Assembly (NCBI RefSeq): GCF_000308715.1
Contig: NZ_BAGH01000184.1
Span: 45,539 to 109,538, forward strand
Source of the DNA: Nocardia tenerifensis NBRC 101015
GTDB lineage: Bacteria > Actinomycetota > Actinomycetes > Mycobacteriales > Mycobacteriaceae
DNA: 64,000 bases
Direction: 5' to 3'
The first letter of the stretch is position 1. Each line of letters opens with the position of its first letter. Below the pieces are notes generated by a model. The model worked only from the letters and a program-made list of their open reading frames with translations. It did no database searches and had not been told where the DNA came from. Positions 1 through 9,522 of the stretch are shown one piece after another. Made by a program: the position numbers and the translations under genes.

Positions 1-3
1 GCC

Positions 4-1122
4 TTGGATCAATTGCCTGATCGTCGTGTCGCCGACTGCTTCGCATCGGTGGCAGTCGAATTGTTCCTGTCGGCCATCAGGGCCATCGACGACGGGCGTG
101 AGTTCACCGACGAGGAGATGGCCGGAGCAATCGCTCCTCTCGCCGAGTTGTGTGCCGAGGAACGGCTATCGGTGCGCACCTTGATAAGCGGCGGATTCGC
201 GGTGACGATCGCAGTGTGGAACGAGGCGGCCAGTGTCGCACGGCCGGTCGACATGACCGACATGTTCGCGCTGAATCGATTGCTACTCGACTGTCTGGGC
301 AGAGCCATGGCAATCCTGCTGGAGTCCCGGTCCCATTCCGAACGCCCTGGCGACGGCCTCGAACGTCAGGCCCGGCGGGCCCTGTGCGACGCGCTCGTCA
401 GCGGCGCCCCGACCACGACGCTCGCCGTACAGGCCGACATGGTGGTGTCCGAGCGCTACGCGCTGATAGCGCTGCACGTGCGTCTCACCGAAGGGGTGGA
501 CCCGCAATATGTGAATTTCGAGCAGCGCAGGCGAATCGATCTTGTCCAGAATGAACTCGACCGGTTCGCGGGAACCGCTGCCCTGCATACCTTCGACGGT
601 CGCGCCGGTGTGGTGCTGCTGCCGGCCGACGAGGTTGCGCCAGACCCCGCACGGCTTCTAGGCCTGGCCAGCTGCCTCACGGAGTGGCTCGGCGAACCGG
701 TGATCATGATCGACTTCGGTGCGGTGTCGCTGGCCGGTCTTCCTGCTGCGGCGACGCAGGCTCTGGAGTTCGGTCAGCTGGCGGCAGGTCTGGAGCGTCC
801 GCCCGGTGTCTACGGGACCGATGACCTGCTGCTGGAATACCAGTTGGTCCGGCCAGGAGTGGCACGCGATCGGCTCGCGGCGCGGATACGCCCGTTGATC
901 GGCCAGAAACATCTGCTGGAAGCGCTCGAGGCCCACGTCCGGCACGGCTGGGATCGCCAGCGAGCCGCCGAGGAGATTCACTTGCATCCGAACAGCCTCA
1001 CCTACCGGTTGCGCCGGATCGGCGACATCACCGGCCTCAATCCCTTGCATCCACACGAATCGCGAATGCTGGCCGCGGCGTTGATCATCCACCGCCTCTA
1101 TCCGGCCGAGCGCCCGGCATGA
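4..1122 (+). CDS. PucR/CdaR-type transcriptional regulator (5' end may lie outside the window)
   Basis: The last 60 or so residues form the PucR C-terminal helix-turn-helix: a Leu-rich lead-in, then RAAEEIHLHPNSLTYRLRRI followed by GLNPLHPHESRM, which is typical of this family. The central part resembles the regulatory GGDEF-like region of CdaR proteins. The reading frame is open to the left edge and the first in-window start is a TTG, so the true start may be upstream. The target is unknown. It is followed by a 123-bp gap and then the stalk protein. The family call is firm; the ligand is not visible. Confidence 0.85.
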   Translation: MDQLPDRRVADCFASVAVELFLSAIRAIDDGREFTDEEMAGAIAPLAELCAEERLSVRTLISGGFAVTIAVWNEAASVARPVDMTDMFALNRLLLDCLGRAMAILLESRSHSERPGDGLERQARRALCDALVSGAPTTTLAVQADMVVSERYALIALHVRLTEGVDPQYVNFEQRRRIDLVQNELDRFAGTAALHTFDGRAGVVLLPADEVAPDPARLLGLASCLTEWLGEPVIMIDFGAVSLAGLPAAATQALEFGQLAAGLERPPGVYGTDDLLLEYQLVRPGVARDRLAARIRPLIGQKHLLEALEAHVRHGWDRQRAAEEIHLHPNSLTYRLRRIGDITGLNPLHPHESRMLAAALIIHRLYPAERPA

Positions 1123-1245
1123 AATAGCACGCGATACCTCCGGCTCGGCGATTGCCGGTGTCTGCCCCATCGGCCGACTCGCACGCCCCTGTTACCGGCA
1201 AGCTCGCAATCTTCCAGCGACACAAGACAGAACAAAGGATCTCAG

Positions 1246-2115
1246 GTGCAATCCAACGACCACAAGAACTCCGATCAGGACCAACCGGATATGGCGGCGT
1301 TCATTGTCGAACCCGGATTCCGTATGGGGCGGCGACTTCCGCGCATCCTGGCGGTCGCGGTGCTGTTGCCGCTCACCGTCGCCGTGGTGGTCGCGCTCGA
1401 ATCCCGGGACGACGGCAGAGTGGCCGATGTCGAGGCGTCGTCGTCCACGACCGGAGAGTCCACCACGCAGCTTGTTTCGGCCTGGGCGCTCGATGGCGCG
1501 AACAATGGTGCGGCCCAGCCATATTCGGAAACACCGGCCGATGTTCCGGTTCCCGGTGACGGGTCCGAGCCGATATCGGATCCGTATCCCGATGGCGACG
1601 AGCCAATGGTCGACACCTCCACCGAGCTGACCACCAGCGACACCCCGGTCACCACGACCGAAATCCCCGTCACGATCACGGATACGCCGATTGTCACCAC
1701 TACCGACGCGCCGAGCCTCTCGGTCAGTCTGAGCGCGAGCGCAAGCCTGAGCATCGGCCCGCTGGTACCGGCAACCGTGTACCCGTCGGTGGTTTCGACC
1801 ACCAACTCCGGCACCACACCGTCCACCGTCACGGTCGTGCTCACTCCGAGCGTGACCACCGTGGTGATGACGCCCACGGTCACCACGACGCCGGTTGTCG
1901 CGACCACCTCCGCGGTCACCACGACTCGGGTCGTGCCTACCAGGCCGAGCGTTACGCTGACACCCACTGCCCCAACGACATTGACCGTGACGACCGCGAA
2001 GCCTGGAACACCCAGCAGGACGACAACTGCCACGCTCTCGGTCACCACGACCCGCTGCGCACCGCCCGCCGGGACGGCCGTGTCGACACCGCGTTCCGGC
2101 CGCCCCTGCGGCTAG
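1246..2115 (+). CDS. Membrane-anchored Thr/Val-rich stalk protein, function unknown
   Basis: The 289-aa product has a short charged N-terminus, one membrane segment near residues 30-48 (ILAVAVLLPLTVAVVVAL) and a long outer region made almost entirely of Thr, Val, Ser and Pro, with repeated TTT and VTTT runs. This suggests a single-pass protein with an extended, cell-wall-spanning tail. The GTG start is preceded by AAAGGA at 1233-1238. It ends 7 bp before the lytic transglycosylase gene, so the two are probably co-transcribed and both work in the envelope. No enzymatic motif is visible. Confidence 0.65.
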   Translation: MQSNDHKNSDQDQPDMAAFIVEPGFRMGRRLPRILAVAVLLPLTVAVVVALESRDDGRVADVEASSSTTGESTTQLVSAWALDGANNGAAQPYSETPADVPVPGDGSEPISDPYPDGDEPMVDTSTELTTSDTPVTTTEIPVTITDTPIVTTTDAPSLSVSLSASASLSIGPLVPATVYPSVVSTTNSGTTPSTVTVVLTPSVTTVVMTPTVTTTPVVATTSAVTTTRVVPTRPSVTLTPTAPTTLTVTTAKPGTPSRTTTATLSVTTTRCAPPAGTAVSTPRSGRPCG

Positions 2116-2122
2116 GTGAGGA

Positions 2123-2902
2123 ATGCGAAAGATTCTCGGCACCAGCGAATTCCGGCTCGCCCGTGTGGCGATGCTGGTCTCGGCGGTCGCTGTGACCGTC
2201 ACGGGCTGTGGCCTGGCCTCCGATCACACCTCGGCCCCGCCCGGTTCCGGCGGCCCGGTCCCGGGCATACGGTTGGAGGCGGTCGAACACAAACTCGACC
2301 AGCTGCAGAATTGGGCCCGCCCCCGCGCGGACAGGTTCGCCATCCCCCTGCGCGCCTTGCAGGCGTACGGCTACGCCACCGTTGTGCTGGCGAAGGCGCA
2401 GCCGAACTGCCACCTCGGCTGGACCACCCTGGCCGGGATCGCGCGTGTGGAAAGCAATCACGCTCGTTTCGGCGGCGCGTCCATCGCCGCCGACGGGTCG
2501 GTGCGCCCGGTGATCCGCGGCGTCGCCCTCGACGGCACCGGAGGCAATGCCGTCATCGTCGACCCCTCGGCCACCGCCCGCACCGGCAAAACGGTCTCCG
2601 CCCGAGCGATGGGTCCGTTCCAGTTCATCCCGGACACCTGGGCCCGCTGGGGTATTCGCGCCGATGCCGACTACAGCATCATCGCCGCGGCGCTCGAATC
2701 CGGCAAACCTGTTCCGGCGAAGTCCCTTTCGGGAAGCCCCGACAATATCGACGACGCCGCCGTAGCTGCCGGCCGCTACCTGTGCGCGGCGGGCGGCGAC
2801 CTCGCCACGGCCACCGGCTGGCGGCAGGCCATCCTGGCCTACAACCAGTCGAGCGTCTACGTCGATCAGGTCCGCGCCGCCGCCAGCCGCTACGACGCCT
2901 GA
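2123..2902 (+). CDS. Lipoprotein lytic transglycosylase (MltB-like SLT domain)
   Basis: A signal peptide ends in a lipobox (VTVTGC, Cys about residue 30), so the mature protein should be lipid-anchored outside the membrane. The catalytic domain carries the MltB-like pattern IARVESNHARFGG, whose Glu is the expected catalytic residue, then RAMGPFQFIPDTWARWG and ILAYNQSSVYVDQV. The family cleaves peptidoglycan glycan strands. It lies 7 bp after the stalk gene. 259 aa is usual for actinobacterial members of the family. Confidence 0.85.
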   Translation: MRKILGTSEFRLARVAMLVSAVAVTVTGCGLASDHTSAPPGSGGPVPGIRLEAVEHKLDQLQNWARPRADRFAIPLRALQAYGYATVVLAKAQPNCHLGWTTLAGIARVESNHARFGGASIAADGSVRPVIRGVALDGTGGNAVIVDPSATARTGKTVSARAMGPFQFIPDTWARWGIRADADYSIIAAALESGKPVPAKSLSGSPDNIDDAAVAAGRYLCAAGGDLATATGWRQAILAYNQSSVYVDQVRAAASRYDA

Positions 2903-2968
2903 CCCGGCACACGCTGCTCGTCGCTGTCACCACAGAGTGTGCGGAGCTGGAGCGCGCCATGACCGAGG

Positions 2969-3008
2969 CCGAGCCGTACCCCGGAGTGGAAGCCAGAGCA
3001 CGGCTCGG
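2969..3008. terminator. Possible bidirectional terminator between convergent genes
   Basis: A 9-bp inverted repeat (CCGAGCCGT at 2969-2977 and ACGGCTCGG at 3000-3008) with a 22-nt loop sits between the convergent transglycosylase and fadB genes. The right arm touches the fadB stop region. There is no U-tract, as is common in actinobacteria. Confidence 0.35.
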
Positions 3009-3017
3009 TCTCTGCTG

Positions 3018-5165
3018 TCAGTCGCGAAGCGACGTCGGCACCTGGAATCGGTCACCGTACTTCGCGGCGAGCTCGTCGGCACGCCGGACGAACGCGGCCT
3101 TGCCCTCGCCGGCGTAGCCGACGATGAACTGGTGCACACCGCCGGTCCATGCTGGATAGCCGATCCCGAACAGCGAGCCGATATTGGCGTCGGCCGACGT
3201 GGTGAGCACGCCCTCATCGAAGCATTTCTGGGTTTCGATGGCCTCGATGAACAGCATGCGGTCGATGAGATCGCGGATCGGCACGGTCTCGCCCGCGATC
3301 GTGTTGTAATGCGTGCGCAGGCCGGGCCACAACCTCACCCGCTTGCCGCTGTCGTCGTACTCGTAGAAGCCCGCTTTCTCGAGCCGGCCGGGCCGGCCCT
3401 GCTCCAGCATGAATTCCATGACGCGATGGGCGGGATGATCCGACGGCAACGTCGTGCCGCCGCGTTCCGCGGCCGCGCGGGCCTCGAGCGTGACCTTGTG
3501 CATGAGTTTCAAGTTGAGCTCGTCGGCGAGTTGCAGTGGGGGAGCCGGATAGCCGGCTTGTGCACCCGCCTGGTCGATGGTCGCCGGCTCGATACCTTCG
3601 GCCAGCATTGCGATCGCCTCCTGGATGAAGGTGATGATGACACGTGAGGTGAAGAATCCATGGCTGTCGTTGACGACGATCGGCGTCTTGCGGATCGACA
3701 GGGTGTAGTCGATCACGCGGGCCAGTGCTTCGTCGGACGTCTTCTCGCCCTTGATGATTTCGATCAGCGGCATCTTGTCGACCGGGGAGAAGAAGTGGAC
3801 GCCGATGAAGTCCTGCTGGCGCTTCACTCCGGTCGCGAGGCTGGTGATCGGCAGGGTGGAGGTGTTGGAACCAAGGAGCGCGTCTGGCTCGACGATGTCC
3901 TCGATCTCCTGGAACACCCGGTGCTTGAGCTCAGAGTTCTCGAAGACCGCCTCGATGACGAAGTCGACGCCGGCGAAGTCGGTTGCCGATGCTGTCGGAG
4001 TGATGCGGTCCAGCAGCGCTTTCGACTTCTCCTCGGTGGTCGTGCCCCGGGCGAGGGCCTTGGTTTCAAGCTTCTCGCTGTAGGCCTTACCGCGTTCGGC
4101 GGCTTCGACCGTGACGTCCTTGAGGACGACGTCGTAGCCGGCCTGTGCGGAGACGTAGGCGATGCCCGCACCCATCATGCCCGCGCCGAGCACGCCGATC
4201 TTCCGGATCTCGCGCTTGGCGATGCCCTTGGGGCGGGAGCCGCCATTGTTGATCGACTGTAGGTCGAGGAAGAACGCCTGCATCATGTTCTTCGCGACCG
4301 GACCTGTCACCAGGGAGACGAAGTAGCGTGACTCGATCAGCGACGCGTCCTCGAAACCGACCTGTGCACCCTCGACCGCGGCCGCCATGATGGCGCGCGG
4401 TGCGGGCATGTTGGTGCCTTTGAGCTGCTTGCGCAGGTTAGCCGGGTACGCGGGCAGGCTCGCCGCGAGCGCTGGCGATGACGGATCGCCGCCCGGGAGC
4501 TGAAAGCGCTTGGCATCCCAGGGCTGCACGCATTTGTCCGGGTTCGCCTTGATCCAGGCCTTGGCGGCGGGCACGAGCTCCTCGACCGAGCCGACCAGTT
4601 CGTCGACGAGGCCGATTTCCTTCGCCTTGGCCGGGCTGTTGCGCTGTCCCTGCAGCAGCACACCCATCAGTGCGTTCTGGATGCCCAGCATCCGAACGGT
4701 GCGGGTGATACCACCGCCCGCCGGCAGCAGCCCGAGCGTGACCTCGGGCAGACCTATCTGGCTGCCCTTCACTTCGGCCGCGATGCGATGGTGACAGGCG
4801 AGTGCGATCTCGAGGCCGCCGCCGAGGGCCGCGCCGTTGATTGCCGCGACGACGGGCTTGCCGAGCAGTTCGAGCCGCCGCACCGTGCCCTTGATCTCAT
4901 CGAGCTCATCCATCACGGCCTGCGCTTGGTCCGGGGTTGTCCGGATCATGTCCTTGATATCTCCGCCGGCGAAGAAGGTCTTCTTCGCCGAGGTGAGCAC
5001 GACGCCGGTGATGTCGTCTTTTTCCACTTCGAGCCGATCGACAGTGGCGGTCATCGACGCCTTGTACAAGGCGTTCATAGTGTTGGCGCTCTGGTTCGGG
5101 TCGTCCATGGTCAGCACTACGATGCCGTCGGCGTCCCGGTCCCAACCGATCATGTTCTCTGTCAT
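3018..5165 (-). CDS. fadB: FadB: bifunctional enoyl-CoA hydratase / 3-hydroxyacyl-CoA dehydrogenase
   Basis: This is the trifunctional-type alpha subunit of fatty acid beta-oxidation (715 aa, normal length). The N-terminal crotonase domain has the oxyanion-hole patterns [10 protein letters not shown] and [16 protein letters not shown]. From about residue 325 a Rossmann domain starts with [15 protein letters not shown] (NAD binding), followed by the 3-hydroxyacyl-CoA dehydrogenase domains with [16 protein letters not shown]. The ATG lies 6 bp after the fadA stop, so fadA-fadB form an operon. It works in the cytoplasm with FadA. Transcription probably starts upstream of fadA, under the 18-bp palindrome there. 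Confidence 0.95.
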   Translation of the reverse strand: MTENMIGWDRDADGIVVLTMDDPNQSANTMNALYKASMTATVDRLEVEKDDITGVVLTSAKKTFFAGGDIKDMIRTTPDQAQAVMDELDEIKGTVRRLELLGKPVVAAINGAALGGGLEIALACHHRIAAEVKGSQIGLPEVTLGLLPAGGGITRTVRMLGIQNALMGVLLQGQRNSPAKAKEIGLVDELVGSVEELVPAAKAWIKANPDKCVQPWDAKRFQLPGGDPSSPALAASLPAYPANLRKQLKGTNMPAPRAIMAAAVEGAQVGFEDASLIESRYFVSLVTGPVAKNMMQAFFLDLQSINNGGSRPKGIAKREIRKIGVLGAGMMGAGIAYVSAQAGYDVVLKDVTVEAAERGKAYSEKLETKALARGTTTEEKSKALLDRITPTASATDFAGVDFVIEAVFENSELKHRVFQEIEDIVEPDALLGSNTSTLPITSLATGVKRQQDFIGVHFFSPVDKMPLIEIIKGEKTSDEALARVIDYTLSIRKTPIVVNDSHGFFTSRVIITFIQEAIAMLAEGIEPATIDQAGAQAGYPAPPLQLADELNLKLMHKVTLEARAAAERGGTTLPSDHPAHRVMEFMLEQGRPGRLEKAGFYEYDDSGKRVRLWPGLRTHYNTIAGETVPIRDLIDRMLFIEAIETQKCFDEGVLTTSADANIGSLFGIGYPAWTGGVHQFIVGYAGEGKAAFVRRADELAAKYGDRFQVPTSLRD

Positions 5166-5171
5166 GGCGAA

Positions 5172-6383
5172 TCAAACCCTCTCGATGATCGTCGCGACGC
5201 CCATGCCGCCCGCGACGCACAGCGTGATCAGTGCGTATCTGCCGTTTCGCCGTTCGAGCTCGTCGATCATGGTGCCGGTGATCATCGCGCCGGTGGCGCC
5301 GAGCGGGTGGCCCATCGCGATCGCGCCACCGTTGACGTTGAGCTTCTCGTCCGGGATGTTCAGATCCTTTTGATACTTGAGGACGACGGCGGCGAACGCC
5401 TCGTTGATCTCGAACAGGTCGATGTCGTCGACAGTCAGTCCCGCGAGGGCGAGCACCTTCTCGGTGGCCGGCGTCGGACCGGTCAGCATGATGGTCGCGT
5501 CGGCGCCGCTGGTCGCGGTCGCCACCACACGGGCACGCGGTGTCAGGCCCGAGGCCTGCCCGGCTTCCTCGGAACCGAGCAGAACCAGCGCGGCTCCGTC
5601 GACGATGCCTGAGCTGTTGCCGCCGTGGTGCACGTGGTCGATTCGCTCCACCCAGTGATATTTCTGCAGCGCCACCGCGTTGAAACCACCCGTCTCGGCG
5701 AGCGCGGCGAAGGACGGCTTCAGCTTCCCGAGATCCGCGACCGTCGTGCCGGAACGCATGTGCTCGTCGTGGTCGAGCACGACCAGACCGTTGACATCCT
5801 TGACCGGAACTACGCTCTTGTCGAAGTAGCCGCCGGTCCACGCCGCGCTGGCGAGCTCCTGCGAGCGCACCGCATAGGCATCGACGTCCTCGCGGCTGAA
5901 GCCTTCCATGGTGGCAACCAGATCGGCACTGATGCCCTGCGGCACGAAACCGATATCGTAGTTGGTCGCCGGGTCGGCCAAGATGGCCCCGCCGTCCGAG
6001 CCCATCGGGACCCGCGACATGGACTCGACACCACCGGCGAGCACGAGATCGTCGAAGCCCGAACGGACCTTCTGCGCGGCTAGGTTGACTGTCTCGAGGC
6101 CCGATCCGCAGAAACGGTTCAGCTGCACGCCGCCCACCGTGTTCGGCATCTTCGCCGCCAGTACCGCGGTGCGCGCGATATCCCCGCCCTGGTCTCCGAT
6201 CGGGGAGACGACCCCGAGCAGGACGTCGGAGATGCGATCCTCGTCCAGGTCGGGGAATCGGTTCCGGAGTTCCTCGATCAGCCCGACGACAAGATCGACC
6301 GGCTTCACCGAATGCAGCGAACCCTTTTTGACCTTGCCGCGTGGCGTACGTAGCGCCTCGAATATGAATGCCTCGGTCGGCAT
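5172..6383 (-). CDS. fadA: FadA: acetyl-CoA acyltransferase (3-ketoacyl-CoA thiolase)
   Basis: The enzyme carries out the thiolytic step of beta-oxidation, forming a complex with FadB. The nucleophilic Cys92 lies in [11 protein letters not shown], the thiolase His motif is [15 protein letters not shown], and the C-terminal Cys motif is [15 protein letters not shown]. The frame is open further upstream, but the ATG at 6383 is chosen because it is preceded by AAAGGAACG and gives the family's usual start ([16 protein letters not shown]) and length (403 aa). It is first in the fadA-fadB operon. Confidence 0.95.
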   Translation of the reverse strand: MPTEAFIFEALRTPRGKVKKGSLHSVKPVDLVVGLIEELRNRFPDLDEDRISDVLLGVVSPIGDQGGDIARTAVLAAKMPNTVGGVQLNRFCGSGLETVNLAAQKVRSGFDDLVLAGGVESMSRVPMGSDGGAILADPATNYDIGFVPQGISADLVATMEGFSREDVDAYAVRSQELASAAWTGGYFDKSVVPVKDVNGLVVLDHDEHMRSGTTVADLGKLKPSFAALAETGGFNAVALQKYHWVERIDHVHHGGNSSGIVDGAALVLLGSEEAGQASGLTPRARVVATATSGADATIMLTGPTPATEKVLALAGLTVDDIDLFEINEAFAAVVLKYQKDLNIPDEKLNVNGGAIAMGHPLGATGAMITGTMIDELERRNGRYALITLCVAGGMGVATIIERV

Positions 6384-6507
6384 GTCGTCGTTCCTTTCGT
6401 GATGCCTCTCTACCGAGCGCTCGTGGCGGCTCCGTGGGGGAGGGCGGAGCGACATCCTCCGCAGCGCTGCGGCAGCAAGGTAGGGGTCGGAGGCGATGCT
6501 AACAGAG

Positions 6508-6525
6508 TGACTGTACGGACGGTCA
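6508..6525. promoter_or_regulatory. 18-bp palindromic operator, copy 1 (fadAB promoter)
   Basis: TGACTGTACGGACGGTCA is an imperfect palindrome and the reference copy of the repeated site. It lies 125 bp upstream of the fadA start and is probably bound by a TetR-type repressor. Confidence 0.8.
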
Positions 6526-6632
6526 AGATTGCGAGGAGATGCATCGGCGCCTCGTGGGCTGCAAGGTCTGTTGCTTGCCTCGGTATGGAGCGTGCAGTCG
6601 TTCGGGTGGAGTTGCGGCGCCACTCTGCATCG

Positions 6633-6650
6633 ACTGTGTACGAGCGGTCA
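6633..6650. promoter_or_regulatory. 18-bp operator-like site, copy 2 (right half conserved)
   Basis: The right part GTACGAGCGGTCA is identical to copy 3, but the left arm is degenerate. It is in the middle of the fadA/adh intergenic region. Confidence 0.5.
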
Positions 6651-6827
6651 GTAGTGGTGTGTCGCTCGGGGCGCATCGGGATGGTCTGAAGAAGGTGTGA
6701 TGAACCAAGCGCAACCTCGTGTGCGGCATTTCAGCGCACTGTCGCCGGCGCTGCAGCTTGTCGAGCTTCCCGGTCGAACGGGTGCGGGGACGAGCCGTGC
6801 CCCCGGAAGAGTCCGGCAAGTGGCTAT

Positions 6828-6845
6828 TGACTGTACGAGCGGTCA
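6828..6845. promoter_or_regulatory. 18-bp palindromic operator, copy 3 (adh operon promoter)
   Basis: TGACTGTACGAGCGGTCA lies 93 bp upstream of the adh start, with TATCGTATGAT immediately following, which could be a -10 region. It matches copy 1 at 16 of 18 positions. Confidence 0.8.
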
Positions 6846-6938
6846 GTATCGTATGATGTGTGAGGTGCACACGAATCTCGAAAGGTGTGGCAACGTGGCC
6901 TCTTTCTCCAGCGCGCCCGCTCGTTCCGGTAGCGCGTC

Positions 6939-8048
6939 ATGACATCGATTCGCACACGTGCGGCGGTATTGCGCACCGCCGACGGTCCCTTCCGGATCGA
7001 GGATGTCGAGCTCGACGCACCCGGGTACGGTCAGGTGCTCGTTCGTGTCGCCGGAACCGGCATGTGCCACAGCGACTTTCTGCCCCGCACTCCTATGTGC
7101 AAGCCGCCGATAATCACGGGGCACGAGGGTGCGGGCGAGGTCATCGCCCTGGGGCCCGGCGTCACCGGCCTCGCGGTGGGCGATCATGTGGTGCTGTCCT
7201 TCGACTTCTGCGGTACCTGCCGCAATTGCCTCGATGCCCAGCCTGCCTACTGCGAATCCTTCTGGCCTCGCAATATGTCCGGCTACCGCCCGGGTCGGCC
7301 GACCACGGTGCGGGATGCCGCCGGGGAGCCGGTCATGGGCAAATGGTTCGGCCAGTCGTCGTTCGCCGAACTCAGCGTGGTGCCGGCGCGCAACGCGATC
7401 AAGGTCGATCCGGCACTGCCGCTCGAGCTGCTGGGTCCATTGTCGTGCGGCATATTGACCGGCGCGGGTTCGGTTTTCACCTCGCTGGGGGTCGGCGCCG
7501 GAGATTCGCTGGCGGTATTCGGCACCGGCACGGTTGGCCTGTCTGCCGTCATGGCGGCCAAAGTAGCGGGGGCCACCACCATCGTCGCGGTCGACCGCAA
7601 TCCGGATCGGCTGCGCCTGGCCGAAAAGCTCGGGGCCACACATACTTTCAGCGCCGATACCGACAAGCTGGCCGAGGCTGTCAAGGCGCTCGTCCCTGGC
7701 GGCCTGGACTTCTCCCTGGACACCACGGGAGTGCCGGAGGTGGTGTCGACCGCCATCGACGTTCTGCGCCTGCGCGGGGTGTGCGGATGCGTCGGCGTGC
7801 AGCTGAAGCCGCTGGTGGTCCGCCCGGACCAATTGGCGTTCGGCCGCACGGTCAAGGGCATCCTTGAAGGCGACAGCGTGCCGAAGTTGTTGATTCCCAA
7901 GCTGATCGAGTTATGGCGGCAGGATCGCTTTCCGTTCCACGAACTGATCGAACTCTTCCCGCTCGCGCGTATCGACGCCGCCGAGCAGGCCATGAAATCC
8001 GGTGCGGTGATCAAACCCGTGCTGGTCCCAGGAAAGGACACCCCATGA
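6939..8048 (+). CDS. Zinc-dependent alcohol dehydrogenase (medium-chain family)
   Basis: This 369-aa MDR enzyme oxidises an alcohol to an aldehyde with NAD(P). It shows the catalytic zinc ligands (GMCHSDF with Cys, GHEGAGEV with His-Glu) and the four-Cys structural zinc loop (DFCGTCRNCLDAQPAYC). The Rossmann motif is VFGTGTVGLSAV. It resembles aryl/benzyl-alcohol dehydrogenases of class III type. It opens an operon and its stop overlaps the next aldehyde dehydrogenase (ATGA). The substrate is unknown; the setting favours fatty or terpenoid alcohols. Confidence 0.9.
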   Translation: MTSIRTRAAVLRTADGPFRIEDVELDAPGYGQVLVRVAGTGMCHSDFLPRTPMCKPPIITGHEGAGEVIALGPGVTGLAVGDHVVLSFDFCGTCRNCLDAQPAYCESFWPRNMSGYRPGRPTTVRDAAGEPVMGKWFGQSSFAELSVVPARNAIKVDPALPLELLGPLSCGILTGAGSVFTSLGVGAGDSLAVFGTGTVGLSAVMAAKVAGATTIVAVDRNPDRLRLAEKLGATHTFSADTDKLAEAVKALVPGGLDFSLDTTGVPEVVSTAIDVLRLRGVCGCVGVQLKPLVVRPDQLAFGRTVKGILEGDSVPKLLIPKLIELWRQDRFPFHELIELFPLARIDAAEQAMKSGAVIKPVLVPGKDTP

Positions 8049-9490
8049 CGGTGGATTACGGCTCGCTGTACATCGGAGGGGCGTGGACCCGACCGTCGTC
8101 GGGGGAGCGGATCGAGGCGTATTCGGCGAGCACCGAGGAACTGCTGGGCAGTGTGCCCGCCGCCGGCCCGGCCGATATCGACGCCGCGGTGGCTGCCGCG
8201 CGCCGGGCCTTCGACGATCCGCATGGCTGGGCCACCTGGGAACCGGCGTGGCGGGCGGACTACGTGGAGCGCTTCGCGGCCGAATTGCTCGCTCGCAGTG
8301 ATGAAATGGTGCGTCGGGTCAGCATGCAGAACGGCATGCCGATCCGCTTCGGCAAGCCGGTCGAGGGCGCTGTTCCCGCGACGATGCTGCGCTACTACGC
8401 CGAGCTCGTTCGGCAGCTACCCGCCAGCGAGGTGCGTCGATCGCTGGTCGCCGGCACGACCGAGGTGCGTCGTGAACCGCTCGGCGTGGTCGGTGCGATC
8501 GTGCCGTGGAACTTCCCGCAGACCCTGGCCTTCTTCAAGATCGCGCCCGCGCTGGCCGCCGGATGCACTGTCGTGATGAAACCGTCGTCGGAGACCGTAC
8601 TCGACGCCATGTTGGTCGCCGAGGCCGCCGCCGCGGCGGACTTGCCTGCGGGCGTGCTGAATATCGTTCCGGGCGCGGGACGCACGGCGGGTGCGCACCT
8701 GGTGGCCCACCCGGGCGTGGACAAGATCGCGTTCACCGGGTCCACCGATGCCGGGCGCGCGATCGCGGAAACCTGTGGGCGGCTGCTGAAGCCGGTCACT
8801 CTCGAACTCGGCGGCAAGTCGGCGGCACTTATCCTCGACGATGCCGACCTCTCGGCCGTGATCCCGAATCTGTTCGCGGCCAGCCTGATGAACCAGGGCC
8901 AGAGCTGCTACATCTGCACCCGCATTCTCGCGCCGCGCCGCCGCTACGGCGAGGTCGTGGACGCGCTGAGCGATATGGTGCGCGCACTGAGAATCGGTGA
9001 CCCCCTGGACCGTTCGACGGTTATCGGGCCGGTGGCCAGCGCCGGACAGCGGGAAATCATCGAGGGCTACATCGCCAAGGGCAAGGCCGAAGGCGGACGA
9101 ATCACAGTCGGCGGCGGACGTCCCGCCGGGTTCGACCGTGGCTGGTATGTCGAGCCGACCGTGTTCGCGGACGTGGACAACAGCGCCACCATCGGGCGCG
9201 AGGAAATCTTCGGTCCGGTGCTCGCGGTCATCCCGTTCGACAGCGACGCGGATGCGGTGCGCCTGGCCAATGACTCGCCCTACGGTCTCGGCGGCACGGT
9301 GTGGACCTCCGACGTGGAACGCGGTGCGGCACTTGCCCGCCGGGTGCAGACCGGCAGCATCGGTGTCAACGGCTACACCATGGACCACGGTGCGCCCTTC
9401 GGTGGTGTGAAGGACAGCGGTCTGGGCCGTGAGCTCGGCCCCGAGGGTCTTTCTGCCTATCAGCAGTACAAGTCGATCTATCTGCCCTGA
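8045..9490 (+). CDS. NAD(P)-dependent aldehyde dehydrogenase, first of two
   Basis: A standard 481-aa ALDH. PWNFPQTLAFFKIAPALAAG marks the cofactor site, TLELGGKSA holds the general-base Glu, NQGQSCYIC holds the nucleophilic Cys, and EEIFGPVLAV is present. The ATG at 8045 overlaps the adh stop as ATGA, and this sets the start. It would take the aldehyde made by the preceding dehydrogenase to the acid for CoA activation. Confidence 0.93.
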   Translation: MTVDYGSLYIGGAWTRPSSGERIEAYSASTEELLGSVPAAGPADIDAAVAAARRAFDDPHGWATWEPAWRADYVERFAAELLARSDEMVRRVSMQNGMPIRFGKPVEGAVPATMLRYYAELVRQLPASEVRRSLVAGTTEVRREPLGVVGAIVPWNFPQTLAFFKIAPALAAGCTVVMKPSSETVLDAMLVAEAAAAADLPAGVLNIVPGAGRTAGAHLVAHPGVDKIAFTGSTDAGRAIAETCGRLLKPVTLELGGKSAALILDDADLSAVIPNLFAASLMNQGQSCYICTRILAPRRRYGEVVDALSDMVRALRIGDPLDRSTVIGPVASAGQREIIEGYIAKGKAEGGRITVGGGRPAGFDRGWYVEPTVFADVDNSATIGREEIFGPVLAVIPFDSDADAVRLANDSPYGLGGTVWTSDVERGAALARRVQTGSIGVNGYTMDHGAPFGGVKDSGLGRELGPEGLSAYQQYKSIYLP

Positions 9491-9522
9491 TGAGCCCGGC
9501 GACAGGTGAAGGACCAATCGTC

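Larger units (their letters stand above)
6384..6938. promoter_or_regulatory. Divergent control region between fadAB and the alcohol dehydrogenase operon
   Basis: This 555-bp gene-free stretch holds three copies of the island's 18-bp palindrome (6508-6525, 6633-6650, 6828-6845). No convincing ORF was seen. The two outer copies lie near fadA and near the adh operon respectively, consistent with separate repressed promoters firing in opposite directions. Confidence 0.7.

Noticed and set aside
1275..2048. Minus-strand Val/Thr-rich frame opposite the stalk protein
   Set aside because: The reverse strand of a Thr/Val-rich repeat also reads as Val/Gly/Thr-rich; no start context or neighbour supports it.
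1500..2060. Possible tandem DNA repeat or CRISPR-like pattern
   Set aside because: The regularity comes from Thr/Val codon repetition in the stalk protein; there are no conserved repeat-spacer units.
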